From Nitrososphaeria archaeon (GTDB lineage: Archaea; Thermoproteota; Nitrososphaeria; JACIWG01), in NCBI GenBank assembly GCA_029776125.1, contig JARVJS010000145.1, positions 1 to 6,586 on the forward strand: 6,586 nt of DNA, read 5' to 3'. Within the stretch, counting starts at the first letter, position 1. Every line of letters begins with the position of its first letter. The notes under the pieces were generated by a model. It saw nothing but the letters and a program-made list of their open reading frames with translations. It had not been told where the DNA came from and did no database searches. The translations under genes were made by a program, and so were the position numbers. Positions 5,972 through 6,586 of this stretch are shown here, one piece after another.

Positions 5972-6586
5972 TTATCTATAGACTTCTTCTACGTCCTTGT
6001 ACCATTTTTTCTTTTCTCCAACTTTAGCCCTAAGCTTCCAACTTAATGATTTTTCTTCACTGTCTATTTTCTTCAAAAGTTTTTCTATTCTTTCTACAAC
6101 AACTTTTTTATCTTCGTCACTTAACTTTGAACTATTGATAGTGTAACTTTTTATTTTTTCCATGTTTTGTGTAACAGTTTTCCAGAATCCCCAGTCTACA
6201 GCGAGCATTTTTGCAATATAGGGTGCATTTATTTGCTCATTGTCGCCTTCTCCAACCTCGTGTTCTCTTAAAAGCATTATAGTGTCGATTACATCCTTTT
6301 CGTTTAACATTACAATCTGCATTTTTTCAAGAAATAGTTCTGCTAATGGAATTGTGGGTTTATCAACCTCCAATCTTCCCTCAAACTCTATAACATGGTT
6401 AAATTCAAGTCTGTCAAAAAATATGTCCGAATGTATCTTCTTGTCTGAGCCATAATAGTATAGTAGTCTTCTATGACCGAATATTCTTGTAAAATATTGG
6501 TCTTCAATCCATCCGTTGTTTGCATATAGTTTCCGGAAGCCCAAGGACCGCCACCTCCTGCCGCTTTTCCTGGGCCCCTTGCAGGA
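5972..6586 (-). CDS. Nucleotidyltransferase-like protein of unknown function, N-terminally truncated by the window edge
   Basis: The frame is open to the right-hand edge. From the TTG at 6544 there are 190 residues, but TTG is probably not the true start: no site precedes it and the frame continues upstream. The visible part resembles the C-terminal half of an uncharacterised family related to minimal nucleotidyltransferases (DUF1814/AbiEii-like). It has GHRRLLYYYG, then SDIFFDRLEF with Asp40 as a candidate third catalytic carboxylate, then a helical stretch LAELFLEKMQI...NEKDVIDTIMLLREH (68-95), and a basic tail SWKLRAKVGEKKKWY (168-182). The N-terminal GS...DxD active site expected of a true enzyme lies beyond the window, so activity cannot be judged. 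No partner gene is visible. The family call is from memory of the motif pattern and is moderate. The most upstream ~45 bases are abruptly GC-rich and encode a basic stretch that may not belong to the gene. Confidence 0.5.
   Translation of the reverse strand, partial: SCKGPRKSGRRWRSLGFRKLYANNGWIEDQYFTRIFGHRRLLYYYGSDKKIHSDIFFDRLEFNHVIEFEGRLEVDKPTIPLAELFLEKMQIVMLNEKDVIDTIMLLREHEVGEGDNEQINAPYIAKMLAVDWGFWKTVTQNMEKIKSYTINSSKLSDEDKKVVVERIEKLLKKIDSEEKSLSWKLRAKVGEKKKWYKDVEEVYR

Overview
The window looks like a piece of an archaeal genome, most likely an anaerobic and perhaps thermophilic lineage. The reasons are a four-subunit pyruvate-type ferredoxin oxidoreductase (order gamma, delta, alpha, beta), TATA-like boxes 20-38 bases upstream of translation starts, Shine-Dalgarno sites of the GGAGGTGA type, short leaders, and AT-rich coding sequence rich in AGA/AGG and ATA codons. 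A bacterium of Thermotoga type also carries this Por gene order, so the domain assignment is an inference.

Layout. Positions 1-1693 (minus) hold most of a thiamine-diphosphate (ThDP) enzyme of the glyoxylate carboligase (Gcl) family, cut off at its C-terminus by the window edge. Positions 1764-2945 (minus) hold a complete A-type flavodiiron protein (FprA) with a TTG start. About 100 bp of divergent promoter DNA separates it from a tightly packed plus-strand operon, porG-porD-porA-porB (3049-5943), whose genes overlap or abut. A 28-bp convergent gap separates porB from a minus-strand gene (5972 to beyond 6586) that resembles the C-terminal part of an uncharacterised nucleotidyltransferase-like family and is cut off at its N-terminus.

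How the genes may work together. Por oxidises pyruvate (or another 2-oxoacid) with CoA to acyl-CoA, CO2 and reduced ferredoxin, and such enzymes are oxygen-sensitive. FprA, divergently transcribed, would reduce O2 (or NO) and could protect them. The Gcl-like enzyme is a second ThDP enzyme acting on small 2-oxoacids. None of the usual Gcl partner genes (hydroxypyruvate isomerase, tartronate semialdehyde reductase) is visible.

The most notable observation is that the Gcl-like protein carries the canonical ThDP-activating glutamate (Glu54) where E. coli Gcl has Val51, while keeping other Gcl signatures. This leaves its true reaction open. I saw no CRISPR array, tRNA, rRNA, insertion sequence or defence island, and nothing that I can call a new system outright. 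The last ~50 bases are abruptly GC-rich and may be an assembly artefact.
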